A DNA stretch of 64,000 nt from Limnephilus marmoratus (GCA_917880885.1 OU862922.1:21142627-21206626); one strand, 5' to 3'. Numbered from the stretch's first letter, positions 34,455-45,559 are shown. The notes: a model not told the origin generated them from the sequence alone. Numbers and translations are program-made.

Positions 34455-35575
34455 GATAAAGTGTGTTGAAATCTATACTTACATTAAATATAGCAAAAAC
34501 TAAATACATAAGATTCAGCTCAACTATAAAAGGACAACCTAGTACATCACACACAATAAAAACACATAAGCGTAACTGTAATTCCGATAATACTGATTCT
34601 ATCTGCAATTGTGAAGTTTTGGAAAGTGTGAAAAACATCAAATATCTAGGCGTTATTATAGACAATCACCTTAAGTGGAAATATCACATCGACAACCTCA
34701 CAATAAGGGTGAGAAAATTGATTCACATATTCTTTGTATTACGAAATATAATCAAACAGCAAGACCTAAGAAAAATATATTTCGGATTATGCAACCCCAT
34801 CTTAACGTATGGTTGTATTGGTTGGGGAGCGTCAGGTAGAACAATTTTAGATCCTCTAGTGAAGGCCCAGAAATCCATAATTAGAGTCATTATGCGTAAA
34901 CCCTATAGGTTTATTTCTAGCGATCAGCTCTACAAAAAATTTAATGTACTTGATGTTCGCCAAAACTACATAAAAAAGGTTATTATCCACGTACACAAAA
35001 ATCTAGAAAAACTTAATAAAATTGATCATAAATACATCACAAGAAGTCACACCAGAAAGGATCTTGTGGTCCCAGGGAGCAATACGTCGAAGTTCCAAAT
35101 GACACATACATATCTGGGACCGAAATTATACAATAAAATCCCCCCAGAATTAAACATTAAAATATGCAAAATGACATCTATCGGTTCAATAATAAATAAA
35201 TGGTTGATTGGCTTAGGTAGGGTTGAGTCTGAAAAATTATTAAATAATGTCACTTAAAACTTAAACTTTTACATGGTTAACTATTAAATGGCACAACCAG
35301 TAAAATCTTAGTATACTTATAGGTATTTAATCTAAAAAAAAAAAAAACACTTTGTTTTTTTTTTTGTACAGAATATATTTTTGGCATTTTTCACCAGCAT
35401 TTGGTTCCTTAGAACGGGCAATCTGCCTAGCTAGGAACTAATATAGACAAACAAGACATAATAACACTTGTATACATTTTAATATTTACAGTTATTTTGA
35501 AATATTATTATTATGTTATATTTGCTGTATAAATGTATCTTATGTAATAAATAAATAAAAAAAAATAAAATAAAA
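34455..35575 (+). pseudogene. CR1/Jockey-like LINE, 3' third of ORF2 and 3' UTR
   Basis: The 264-residue frame (34463-35257) starts just after the RT palm: LNIAKTKYIRFS, then NIKYLGVIIDNHLKWKYHID, LRKIYFGLCNPILTYGCIGW, AQKSIIRVIMRKP, TRKDLVVPGSNTSKF and GPKLYNKIPPELN. The layout L-N-x-x-K-T-K-Y, Y-L-G-V-x-I-D and L-x-Y-G-x-x-G-W matches LINE1 at 40575 and 60541 but at a distance, so it is a related family. The frame is uninterrupted to its stop, so this truncated copy is young. The 3' UTR has a hairpin TTGGTTCC (35401)/GGAACTAA (35434) and ends AATAAATAAATAAAAAAAAA near 35575. Confidence 0.85.
35401..35441 (+). ncRNA. LINE 3' UTR hairpin, type 1 variant
   Basis: TTGGTTCC pairs with GGAACTAA (8 bp, one G-U). 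Different sequence but same place and size as the type 1 hairpins. Confidence 0.45.
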
Positions 35576-35579
35576 AATC

Positions 35580-36600
35580 TGCTTAAAGTTATAATAATTA
35601 TTAATTAATCATTAATTGTTTTTATTACCTCCTTATTAAGTAAAATCATTTACTTTGCATACAATTTATAAAGAGAAGCAAAATTACAAGTTTTAAAATT
35701 TTGTTTTGAAAGATCAACAAATGCATGTTTGGAATTCCATCTATTATAAATTATAATTCCGTTATTTCAACAAGTTTTTTTATTACTTATTTTATTTTAG
35801 AGAAATCAACAGTTCACAATAAGGTTGTTTTATACACGTGGAATTTACTTGAGTGAGAAACCAATTATAGATTTCCTTATTTTAACAATACATTGTGTCT
35901 AACAAAACTGTGTATTTAACAAATTAATAAGTATTACGTTCATATATAATCATAAACACAAATTTCGACTACCATAATACGGGTATATATCTAGTGTGGT
36001 AGTCGAAAAGCATGTATTTCACACACAACGAATACAGAAAATAAAATAAAAACTGAATCCCGGCAACGCCTATAACCATGATTGTAATAAAATAAAAATA
36101 TAATAATTTAAAGTGTTTGAGTAGCACTGCGTCACCGCAAAATAATTTGTCCAATTCCCAACATAAACCGGCGATTCTATTACCGTACAAGAAATTCACT
36201 TTGTTTTTATTGTTTTCTGGTTTTTTCATTCCCACTGCATCACGTGACACCTGCTATTAGCCCAAACCAAATTGGATCGCATTACATAATTCAAACAACT
36301 TTTTTAAAACCTCCCCTGCGTTTATTATCAACATGTAACCATCTCATAAAATCTGATACGATTTTAATTTGAAGGGATATTTGTATCGTTTTTTGCGCAA
36401 ATTTCGAGTGGGATCCTGTTTCTTCAATTACGACATGGGTAGATCTGTGCTTTTACATTTTTTCTATTATATTTTGCAGTCAGTGCGTGTGTTGATAATA
36501 TGCAAACACAAACTTTGAAGGGGGAAAAGAAGAAAAAAATATATACCTGATTCAAGGGTGAAAGATTTTTGCTTTGTTGACTTACACGAGAAATAACATT
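35580..36600. other. anonymous AT-rich DNA with one perfect hairpin
   Basis: Nothing recognised except TTTCGACTACCA (35963) and its exact inverse TGGTAGTCGAAA (35997), 22 bases apart, which may be a transposon remnant. Confidence 0.4.
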
Positions 36601-36654
36601 TTACACAATGTGCTTGGAAGCATTTTTGAATTTATTTAATGCGAACGAATTTAT

Positions 36655-36893
36655 GGGCAGGTATATTTCGAATTTATGGGCAGGTTCGACTAGCTCTTGT
36701 GTTCAACAGCTCGGCTGTGGAATGATTTGCCGGCCTCTGTGTTTCCTCCTTCCTACAACATGGGTCTCTTCAAGACCAATGTTCATTCATTCCTCTCCTC
36801 AAAAAGACCCTCCGTACAGCATCCCAGATGACATAGGCCCTGAGGGAAATTATTTTCCTCAGGGCCACCTGTGTGGAGTTAATGTAAAAAAAA
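36655..36893 (+). pseudogene. Jockey/CR1-like LINE 3' end with full tail
   Basis: Short copy of the LINE at 23695: across frames it reads GRF, CSTARLWNDLPASVFPPSYN, then the 3' UTR GATGACATAGGCCCTGAGGG, ATTATTTTCCTCAGGGCCAC, CTGTGTGGAGTTAATGTAAA and A7. It shows the true 3' terminus of this LINE, which SINE-A shares. A direct repeat CGAATTTATGGGCAGGT occurs at the 5' junction (36647, 36669). Confidence 0.75.
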
Positions 36894-36899
36894 CATATT

Positions 36900-38765
36900 A
36901 ATAATTTATTATTACATTTAATTGCAAGCATCTAACGAAATGAAAATTTACGATTTGGCCATAAATTGGTAGGTATATATTTAAAATTGTATGTTAATCA
37001 ATTGCTTATTGATTTTTTAATACATTGTTTTTCAATCTTCAAATATATTTATAAAGTCTAAACTTAAACATAGGGCACAGTTTACATCGGCGCATTTCTT
37101 TTGCTTTTTTTAAATTAATAAACTTTTGTCGCAGTGCAACGGATCGTTTTTATTAGAATGATTATATTAAATTACTAATAAATCAAGTAGGCGGTTATTA
37201 TTATTATTCGTCACATTTTTTTAAAATCAACTTTTAACAGTGGATAAAACAACACATCTCATCATCTCGTCGTATCTTCGTTCTTAAAACAATATTTCAA
37301 TTTTCATTACTTGGATATTAAGTTCCGAATTGATATCGAAATCTCAGAAAAACTAGCAAATTTTGTGAAAGCAGAACTTTTCTGTTCTATTTGAATAAAT
37401 CAAATTTTAGCTTTCTTCACACTGTAATAAAGGCGACAAACTTTATACTAAATTAATAACGCAATGTATAGTAATTCGAAGGATCCAAATCTCAACAAAA
37501 GAAAGCATCATATTAGTCCGCTAAAAAAACATTTACCAGACCATCCCAAAACCTTGGAAAAATAAAAATAAGCCAATATCCTTCTCGCCGCAGTAATCCT
37601 CAATTCTGAAGTATTTACGTAGGAAGTGGTAGAACAAACAAAGCAGAAATACAAAGCCCAATCCTTTATTCTTACAGGGTTCTATGGGTGAAACGTGCTC
37701 CCAATAAATAGCATTAGAGCTATTATCCTGGAGGTGAGATATTAGTCCTTTTCCCACAAACAATTAGTTATGTATTTTATTTTTGGCAGGATTTCCAACA
37801 TCCTATCAGTTATTGGAGAGTTGAGGGTATTGAGGTGCGTTTATTTGCTAATTTAAGGTAACAGTGTGAACGAAACAAATGAAATTAGAAGAATAATTAA
37901 TGAAATACAGAATAGGGGTATTTAAAAACTTAAAATTAATAATAATTGTAGAAATGATTAAATTAATTAGTGATTTTAGTAGTTTTTAGTTTTTGTTTTG
38001 TGTAACAACTTGCGCAATAGAACTTTCTTTTGATGTTCTTGTAATCTGCAATCGCTGAATTTGACTGTGAAAATCTATTGTAGCACAAAATATATTCCAT
38101 TTTATTACGAATATTATGGTTTTGAAGGTTTGTGGTACTGTTCTTTAAATACAAGAATAATTTAATATTATTATCAAATTACTTGAACATCTGGACTATA
38201 CAAATTTAAATGTTTCAATCTTAGAAATCTAGCACAACAAAATAGTCAGCTGAAACAATTGTCTCATTTTAATAGATCCAATTACAAATTTCAGCAGAAA
38301 CAACCATTGTTTTTACAGTAAAGAGGGAGAGTTATGATTTATAAAATAAATCAATAGACTGGGATAGTATTAGCTCATCTAGTTAATTCTGGAAAATATT
38401 GAACAAGCACGTTATTTAAAAAAGGGACGGTGAAAAAGAACAATAATTGAAAAAAAAAATGTGTCACCGAACCGTTTTCAACGTAATCCCCTTTCAATAG
38501 CCCGAAACACCTGTTTGCTTTGTGCAAAGGTTTTATAAATATATGTTCCTGTTAATCCTGTTCTTCGAGAAATCACACAATAATATAACTAGGTATCAGG
38601 TGTCAGAAACACACATTCAGAACATCTTGAAAACTATTATGTTTGGTCTGCACACTCGGTACTACACAAGGGAGTCTGACCGTGAATACGCCATTTTGAT
38701 TTATGGTGCTTAAAGTGTATAATAACCGTCGAATCGGATTCAAAATTTTTACACATCATTATATT
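36900..38765. other. anonymous AT-rich DNA
   Basis: About 1.9 kb with no recognised gene or repeat; open frames are short and without motifs. Confidence 0.4.
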
Positions 38766-38875
38766 TTTATTAAATTTTTTTTTTATTAGTATCTATAGCA
38801 AAATATGTACATAATGTATTTATAAATTATATTATATTAAGGTATTATAAAGTACATTATATATTTTTTTTCACA

Positions 38876-38912
38876 GTCCTCCTCACTAGGGTTTCCTGTT
38901 CTGAGGCGGCCT
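38876..38912 (-). ncRNA. LINE 3' UTR hairpin, type 1
   Basis: Minus strand CCGCCTC...GAGGAGG around CAGAACAGGAAACCCTAGT. Confidence 0.45.
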
Positions 38913-39246
38913 GTAGTTTTTCCACATTTGTATTTAGTATCCAGTTGTCTTTACATGGTCTTCAGTATGTTTGATAGTTCATTTTCACTTTGTTCTCTCA
39001 ACCATATTTTTACTTTTGTTTTAAATTGATTTATTTCTGTTATTTTTTGTTTGAGTTGGTAGAGCGTTGTATAGTTTTGTCGCATTGAATTTCATATTTC
39101 TTTTTCCAAAAGATGTTTTCAAACTGGCTGGCAAAAGATGTTTTCAAAAGACAATTTCAAAATTGTCTTTAGTACTCCTTTTTGGGCTATATTGAGCCGA
39201 CCATGTGAGTGCTCAAGGCAGATCCCCATCCAGTTATCCCGTACTC

Positions 39247-40468
39247 TATTTTTTTTTGTTTTTGAATTTTTTATTTAGATGTATGTAAATATTTTCATAC
39301 ATCTAGTAGGAAAATATAAAAAATACAATTTACGAAGTAGGTACAGGAATATTCACAACTACATTTAAATAAAGAATACTAAATAAAAAAGATAACTATA
39401 CAAAAATACATTATAAAAGAACAAGACCTGAGAATAACATTGGTGAGTAATCAAAAAATATTTTTTACATATAATGCACACATCCTACGAAAATTGCTGA
39501 GACTTGAGGCTTCCTTTACGGCATTTGGCAGACTGTTATAGAGTTTTTGCCCTTTATAAAATGCGCTATTTTGTGTGCACGAAAGTTTAGTTTTGGGAAG
39601 CCTAAAGTCTCCGCGTCTTCTCGTAGGATAATTGTGAACATTTTCTTGAAACATAATAGTACTCTTCAGATAATTTGGGAGCATATTATTTTTAAGTTTA
39701 TAAATCATTGTTAATGTATTATATATTATATGTTGTTTGGTTGTCATCATATTTAAATTTTGTAACATAATTTTAACTCTTGTAAAAATGTTGCATTTTA
39801 AAATCATCCTCATCCCCCTATTTTGTATAACCTGTAGTTTATTATTTTGGACTTCGTTACATAGGAATAATTTTTTTTTTTTTTTTTTTACATGAATACC
39901 GCACAAGAGTCCCAACTGCTCCCGTCTGGAGCCAGTGGGACTATGGCATCCCCAATTGGGGTATGTTGTGAGGCTGACGGTAGTGGGGAGAGGAAGGAGA
40001 TAGGGAAGAGGAAGGTGAGGAAGTACCTGGCTATTCAGATCTGGTCACCAAACACGGCTAAAGCCATTTCAAGCAACGTTTCAATTCTGAATGGTGGTCT
40101 CACACCAGGGCGATACTGAGAATATCTTCCACTCTGGAACGTGCAGCAAATATACTATATTATTTTTTTTAAATGAATAATTGTGAAATAACACAAATTA
40201 ATCAAAAATAAAATTTATTTGCCACGCCGGGATTCGATCCCGCGACCTTCGGAGTGCCAGTCAAGAACTTTACCACTGGACTACGCCGGCCGTAGTCCAG
40301 TGGTAAAGTTAGAATAATACACTAGAACAATAATTTAAATGCGGAGTTACAATAGAATTGTAGACAAGGCGCGTTGTCTTGAGATCCAAGTTATTTCTGA
40401 TCCTTTTTAGGAATCCAACTTTTTTAGCAATTTTTTTTGTTATGTATTCTAAGTGTTCGTCGAATTTA
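39247..40468 (-). pseudogene. LINE2, inside LINE1, interrupted by SINE-B
   Basis: 5'-truncated LINE copy. The 5' piece (40318-40468) reads NKFDEHLEYITKKIAKKVGF, LKRIRNNLDLKTTRLVYNSI and VTPHLNYCSSVLF. The 3' piece (39451-39862) continues LCNEVQNNKLQVIQNRGMRM, KLKNNMLPNYLK, HNYPTRRRGDFRLP and KGQKLYNSLPNAVKE to the stop. The codons TTATTC at the junction are duplicated on both sides of SINE-B, its target duplication. Apart from the SINE the frame is open, so LINE2 was fairly intact when hit. A hairpin AGATGTATG/CATACATCT (39276) stands in the 3' UTR and the A tail is at 39247-39255. Confidence 0.85.
39871..40310 (-). repeat. SINE-B copy with fold-back 5' end
   Basis: Minus strand. The tRNA-like head is at 40220-40290, with A box TAGTCCAGTGG and B box GGGATCGAATCCC, then the body and a T19 (A tail on minus) at 39871-39889. 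Target duplication GAATAA at 39865-39870 and 40312-40317. Between the head and the duplication lies CGTAGTCCAGTGGTAAAGTT, the exact inverse of the first 20 bases of the head region, with a 5-base spacer. Confidence 0.85.
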
Positions 40469-41004
40469 TTTGTGATTGACATAAAGCGTAGTACACTTTC
40501 TTAATGTCGTTTATGTTGAGGATGTTACGGATGGCTCTAAAGAAGAACTACCTGGTGAGTTTTTTGTGATTACTTCAATGTGTGCGTTCCCATCGGAGAT
40601 TATCATCAATTTCAATCCCAAGATATTTGATACTTTTGGAGTGTGCTATGGTAGGACAGTGGCATGATAAGCCTTGATTTTGATAGTTTTCTTGGCATGT
40701 ATGTAATTTGAGATTAAAGTCATCCTCTGGCTGTCCTCTGGCTGTTATAAAAAACGTAAGATATTTTGTTTTATTGACATTAAGTGTAAGGGAATTTCTC
40801 TTAAGCCAGTTTTGCAGTATACCAAGTCCATGTTCCGCTTCTTTGTAGGTACTTCTACAATCTTTTTCGTTGAATACAATTACTGCATCGTCAGCGAAGC
40901 TTATGATTTTTCCTCTCGTTCCTAGACTACCGATATCATTTATGTATATTAGAAAAATACCTACTATAGTTAAAGAAATTACATAAGTCATAGTTACCTG
41001 CATA

Positions 41005-41418
41005 ATATTAATACACCTCTTCTAATTAATTAATTACCAAATCAATAAATTTTCACATTCCGTCAAGATCAACCCGACAATCCGATTTATTTTATTTACC
41101 ATCATGTAGAACAAATATTAGAAAAAAATCCCCAATTCCTCGCGTATATGCACAATACAATGCAAAATTTCACAGTATTGACATTTTTAGTAATAACCTA
41201 CAGAAATATCGATATGAAGTTACGCGTACGACCGATTATAGAATGTATCGGGAGCATCTCCTATCCTTTTCCTATATTCCCCTTCCTCTCCCCTTCCAAT
41301 AACCCAAAATTAATTTTAAGACATTAAAATTTCATTTCAGATGTACTTTAGCGTAAGAAAGTTCTGTGGCTTGACTTCAGTTCACTTGTATATTTATCAC
41401 TGTATATTATGTAAAAGC
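41005..41418. other. anonymous AT-rich DNA
   Basis: No gene or known repeat recognised. Confidence 0.4.
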
Positions 41419-41420
41419 TG

Positions 41421-41757
41421 TTTTTTTTTTTTTTATGAGCTCATTACAGGAGGCCCTGAGGTAAATAATTTCCATCGGGGCCTATGTCATCTTGCTGTGT
41501 GGAGGATTTTTTTTAAGGAAATAAAGGAGATGAGAGTTCTGGGAAGGAAAAGGGTTTAAGGGATGGGTAGGAATCTGAGGTTCAGTGTGTCCTGGTCATC
41601 CGCCTCCAAGACCTAAACAAACCTTACCCCATGAACCCGGGCATCTCTGCTAAATCACCAAATGTTTCACCTCTGCTAAATCACGATCATGTTTCTTACA
41701 AATAAATGAATAAATAAAATCTTCAAACGCAGTGAACCACTTGGGGTGACCTATAAA
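41421..41757 (-). repeat. SINE-A short form, with 62-bp insertion
   Basis: Minus strand, T14 at 41421. It has the same internal deletion as the copies at 26196 and 48399. A foreign block of about 60 bases, including TTACAAATAAATGAATAAATAAAAT, is inserted between CACCAAA and AAACGCAGTG (about 41670-41727) and looks like a very short LINE tail. The 5' end is cut at CCTATAAAAT. Confidence 0.75.
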
Positions 41758-41802
41758 ATAATTGTCTGTTTATTCTATTTTCTGTTTTCAGGCTACCGCG
41801 AA

Positions 41803-42197
41803 GCGTATTTACAAAACCTATACCGATTCAGTCGCGGTAACGACAATTTACATTTTAAATATACCCCTATATTGGTTATTTTTTATCACATTGCAAAAAC
41901 AAACATTGTTCTAAAATCTAGAAAAAATAATCTTTCTGATGTGTATATTAGAAATTAATAATTTTATTTCTAAATATATTATTATATATATTATTCAATA
42001 TTATTCCCATATATTGTAAATACACCTCTATATTGATAATTTTTTATCACTTTGCAAAAACAAAAATTGTTTTAAAATCTAGATAAAATAATCTTTCCAA
42101 TGTGTATATTAGAAATTAATAATTTTAGTTCTAAATATTTAAATTTTGATATTGAAAATTTAAAGCGACTGAAACGCGGTAGGGATTGTAAATACGC
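41803..42197. mobile_element. Mutator-like MITE with 9-bp TSD (copy 2), 395 bp
   Basis: Same ends (GCGTATTTACAAAACCTATA; right end reversed GCGTATTTACAATCCCTACC) and same internal dimer as at 15147. The flanks TACCGCGAA and TACCGGAAG look like a 9-bp duplication with one base lost. Confidence 0.8.
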
Positions 42198-42487
42198 TAC
42201 CGGAAGGAGATTTTAAATATGTGTGCCCTCATGGCCTACGCTTCTTTTATCATTATTTCAGTCTTCACTGAATAAGTGCATAATTTATTATGTTTTCTTA
42301 CGTAGTGTTCGTGAACTTTATTGACTTGACTACTGATAACTTGAGAAGTATGGCCCTGCCGCTGTTAGTTCTATTGATACCTATAAATCTCTAATATACC
42401 TATAATCCAGGGGTACGTTTGAATTAATATCTTTAAAACCACATCTAACTAAAACGCGCGGAACACCGTAGATAAAGGAAAGGTTAT

Positions 42488-42661
42488 ATTTTCGTTATTT
42501 GTTTTTGGGGTGTTATGCCGTGTTGCGCTACCTCCTTCTTTAGCCAACGTTTCGAACAGCGTTGCAGTGTCCATCATCAGGGCAGATCTGCCGGATCATC
42601 ATCCGGATCTGCCGGATCTGCCCTGATGATGGACACTGTAACAAAAACAATTAACGAAAAT
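42488..42661. mobile_element. palindromic repeat with hammerhead-like core (copy 2)
   Basis: The left arm equals the 11239 copy (ATTTTCGTTATTTGTTTTTG, TTATGCCGTGTTGCGCTACC, TTTAGCCAACGTTTCGAACA). The arms turn near 42595 at GATCTGCCGG/CCGGATCTGCCGGATC, and the right arm is shortened (CTGATGATGGACACTG then ACAAAAACAATTAACGAAAA). Homology with the first copy continues past 42661 for about 50 bases. Confidence 0.6.
42549..42580 (-). ncRNA. hammerhead-like ribozyme core
   Basis: Minus strand: CTGATGA, T, stem II GGACA...TGTTC with loop CTGCAACGC, then GAAAC. All invariant bases of the two core strands are present; one extra base stands before stem II. Confidence 0.45.
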
Positions 42662-42729
42662 TCTTTTGGCTGTGAAAATCTTAAACCGCATCCAAGGTTA
42701 AATATCAGTTGGTTAAGTATCATTTGAAC

Positions 42730-42900
42730 TGAATAAAAAATAATAAATTGAACCAATATTATAACACCCCCCATACACACAAGCCCAGCTTATTTATGGG
42801 GGTACATCATATACCTGTATTTTGTAATTAATTATAGTAAAAAATATATTATAATTTATGTATCCTTTTGTAAATTAAAAAAAAATAATAAAATAAAAAT
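42730..42900 (+). repeat. LINE 3' UTR with type 2 hairpin
   Basis: AATTGAACCAATATTATAAC, then the hairpin CCCCCATA (42768)/TATGGGGG (42795) around AAGC-CCA-GCTT, then an A-rich tail AAATTAAAAAAAAATAATAA. The same 3' UTR in the other orientation is at 45560-45760. Confidence 0.6.
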
Positions 42901-42904
42901 ATAT

Positions 42905-43138
42905 TTATTTCGCGTTATTATCGATGATACGTTTGACCAGTCGAGTTCGCCATTCATACAACAACAGGAAAATATCAATTTGTCCTTTAATTTCATCCCT
43001 TATACGGGTGGCTAGTGTGTGTCCAGTGTTCACCCCACAGCAAACATTTAGCACGTGACCTGCTATAATGGACAGTGGACACTGTGGACAGTCGGACTCG
43101 GTGAAGTGTTTGTTCGTCCATTTGTGATGTCGTGACAC
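42905..43138 (-). pseudogene. possible LINE C-terminal zinc-knuckle fragment
   Basis: The 77-residue frame contains ESDCPQCPLSIIAGHVLNVC (C-x2-C...H-x4-C), an arrangement found at the C-terminus of R1/Jockey-type ORF2 proteins, and an A/T-rich tail follows it. The rest of the frame does not resemble RT. Weak call. Confidence 0.3.
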
Positions 43139-43324
43139 TCTTTATCCCGCGATAGGCAACGAAAATTCATCATCTCACTTCACAATTCTGGCCCAGCAAC
43201 GTATCACCGAAGTTATAGGTTATCTAGGCCGCAACACTGTCATTGAACATTGTGAAATACAATTTTTAAGAAGCAAGGAAGGGGGATGAAAAATACAGAT
43301 AAGTGGGTTGCTTTATATAAGAAC

Positions 43325-43535
43325 TAGTGGAAATCCCCGGCTTTTCCCGGGTTTACACAGTGTTTTCGAAATCAGATACAGACCGTTACCTTCTCATTGT
43401 TTTGCGTGTCATGTGTGCAAAATTTCATGAATCTGGGAAAAAAACTGTCGATTTATATAAAAATAAAATACACGCTTCCCGCCCGCCGTTGTCCGCCCTC
43501 CCGCCACAGACACCCGTCTTTATATAAATAGAAGA
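43325..43535 (+). repeat. short retroposon-like repeat
   Basis: CTAGTGGAAATCCCCGGCTT, TTTTCGAAATCAGATACAGA, GCAAAATTTCATGAATCTGG and a short tandem ending ATAGAAGATATAGAAGAT. I recognise the style (a dispersed insect repeat ending in an ATAGAAGAT run) but cannot name it. Confidence 0.4.
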
Positions 43536-43539
43536 TATA

Positions 43540-45555
43540 GAAGATCCATCAAAATTTTCTGGAACCTTTATAGGTACCTACCTATTTAGTTGGAGTAGGA
43601 AACAGTTCATTGGTTAACTTACACAGAACGGTCACAGCAGAACTTGAAAAACGTGAAAATTAACTTGTTCAATTTTTTTGAAAAAACCCATCCTTAGATT
43701 TCAGACTTTTTCCTCCCAATTTAGAGCGAAAAAAAGGCAGTTTTCGTTTTTCATTTTAGATGTATCTGTATCTGGCTAAGAATGCTATTTTTTGCAATGA
43801 ATTTTAGTTTCACATTCGAGCGGTTGCCATTTTTATATTAATTTCGAAACGTAATTTTTGAGTTTAAGAGGGCATTACCAGAGAAAACCGGAAATACGTC
43901 ATTTTCAAAAAAGTTTTTAGACGTATTGACTCTTTTCCACAAAAAATTATAAATGGATTTTGAAAGATTGTTCTTTTATCTAGCATTCGTATGTAATAAA
44001 TTTTGAGAAAATTTTTTAATTTTTAGTATAATAAGGTTATTCCATAGGTCGTTGGCAGATTTGTTCAATTTTCAAAAAAGTTTTTGTATTATACCACACC
44101 CATTTCAAATAATAAAATCATGCAGTAAAATAAATCAATACACTATCTAGCAAACGTATGTTTTAGAATTTTAATTTTAGTTTCAATAAAATCATTAAAA
44201 AATAAGTACGTACATGTGTTTCTTGGCGAAAATTGGTCCGTTTGTGTATTTATTTGCAGACTTACAAACTAATATATTTCAGATTTTTTAACATTCTTAT
44301 TAAATTTAGACATTATTGAAAAATGATAAATACTTATAATCAAAAAATAAACACAAAAAGTACATTATTTTAATAGTTTTATCATCACGCCTTTCAGCAT
44401 TTTTGGATGAAGGTATAAATTAAAGCTAATTTGAATTGAAATAAATTCGATATTGATTATAATTTAAAAAAGCTGGTACGGAGAATAATTAATCTTTCTC
44501 ATTGTAACCGCCCTGCACGATCGTAAGAACAACTTTCGACGAAATGTGGATTTTCGTCCGCTGGCTGGTTAAACGCTCTTAAGCTCGGCTGAATTTTTTT
44601 AAAGCCCTCTTCTAAGGTTTCCTCTGTGTTTTTTTTCGATTCGTATAAATATTAATTTTATCAATTTTTTAATTTTACTAATTTGTACAAATTTTAATTT
44701 CTTATTAACGGATTATGTCACAGATGTCAATGAAACTACAGAAATTACAGGTTTCAATGAAACTAACAGCGGCAGGGCCATAGAGGAGACCTTAGTAGAG
44801 GATTTGAAAAATCCTCTACAATTTATCCTCTATTTCAAACGAAAGTAGCAATAACTTCAAAAGTATTTAAAAAAGTATATTTACCAACTTTTTTCAAACA
44901 ACGCTACCAATTGTTAGCGAGCATCAAATATGTTCTGTGACTGTCAGTTTTAATCAAGGTCTGAAAGCGAAAAATTTTAACCTTCTGTAAAAATATTATT
45001 TCACGTTTTTGTTGTTTCTTCACATTAAAAATTAATTATTTTACATTTCATTTATTTTTTATTAATTTTTCGAAGAAAACTTCTTCTCAAAGGTTTTCAC
45101 TTAGTGATGGCATTATTTATTTTATTAAAAAGTCAATACAACTTTTTTTTAAAAATTAAATGAAGTCAAAGATAAATTAATACGAGGCAAACTCAGTCGA
45201 AAATCTGAAAACCGAAAAATCAGAAAAAGATGCGGTCACATCATGTTTAGTTGGTTTCGTGAACATGTAGATTGTGTATATATAAATAAAGTGATGTAAA
45301 CTGAGTTATTTGTGCAGTTATGAAATATTATTATTACTTGGACTACGCGTGTTTCAATGAATTGATTTCGTTGATTAGTTTAAAATCATACTTGAGGTGA
45401 CAAAGAAAAAATTTCTTCATTAAACGTGAAATAACTTTGTGGCACCATTTTAAATAAGTGATAATAAATAACTTTGTTGAATATTAATCATTTTTATCCT
45501 TATGAAGGAACCGAATTATATAAGTGTATTATTATAACCAAAAGAATTTAATTTA
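43540..45555. other. anonymous AT-rich DNA
   Basis: About 2 kb without a recognised gene or repeat, apart from the inverted repeat end at 44763-44784. Confidence 0.4.
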
Positions 45556-45559
45556 TTAT

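Larger units (their letters stand above)
38770..41003 (-). pseudogene. LINE1 (CR1/Jockey-like), interrupted by LINE2
   Basis: The 5' piece, 40490-41003, contains the catalytic box: IISFADDAVIVFNE, then LKRNSLTLNVNKTKYLTF, SIKYLGIEIDDNLRWE and, after a stop codon, FFFRAIRNILNINDIKKVYY and ALCQSQ. The 3' piece, 38875-39245, continues exactly there with LEYGITGWGSA, then AQKGVLKTILKLSF and IKIWLRE in shifted frames, a hairpin (38876-38912) and an A/T-rich tail to about 38770. At the DNA level the two halves join as CAATCACAA + CTAGAGTACGGG. The insertion between them (39247-40468) is LINE2. The endonuclease and most of the palm are missing. Several frameshifts make it dead. Confidence 0.85.
42350..44784. 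repeat. inverted repeat pair 2.4 kb apart
   Basis: TATGGCCCTGCCGCTGTTAG at 42350 returns exactly inverted at about 44765-44784, and weaker similarity continues about 25 bases inward (TATTGATACCTATAAATC against TCATTGAAACCTGTAATT). This may be the two ends of an old DNA transposon. What lies between includes unrelated repeats (42488, 42730, 43325) and no transposase. Confidence 0.4.

Noticed and set aside
40220..40290. tRNA gene on the minus strand (also at 58040, 61862)
   Set aside because: A and B boxes are good, but each head continues into the same SINE-B body and A tail, so these are SINE heads rather than tRNA genes.
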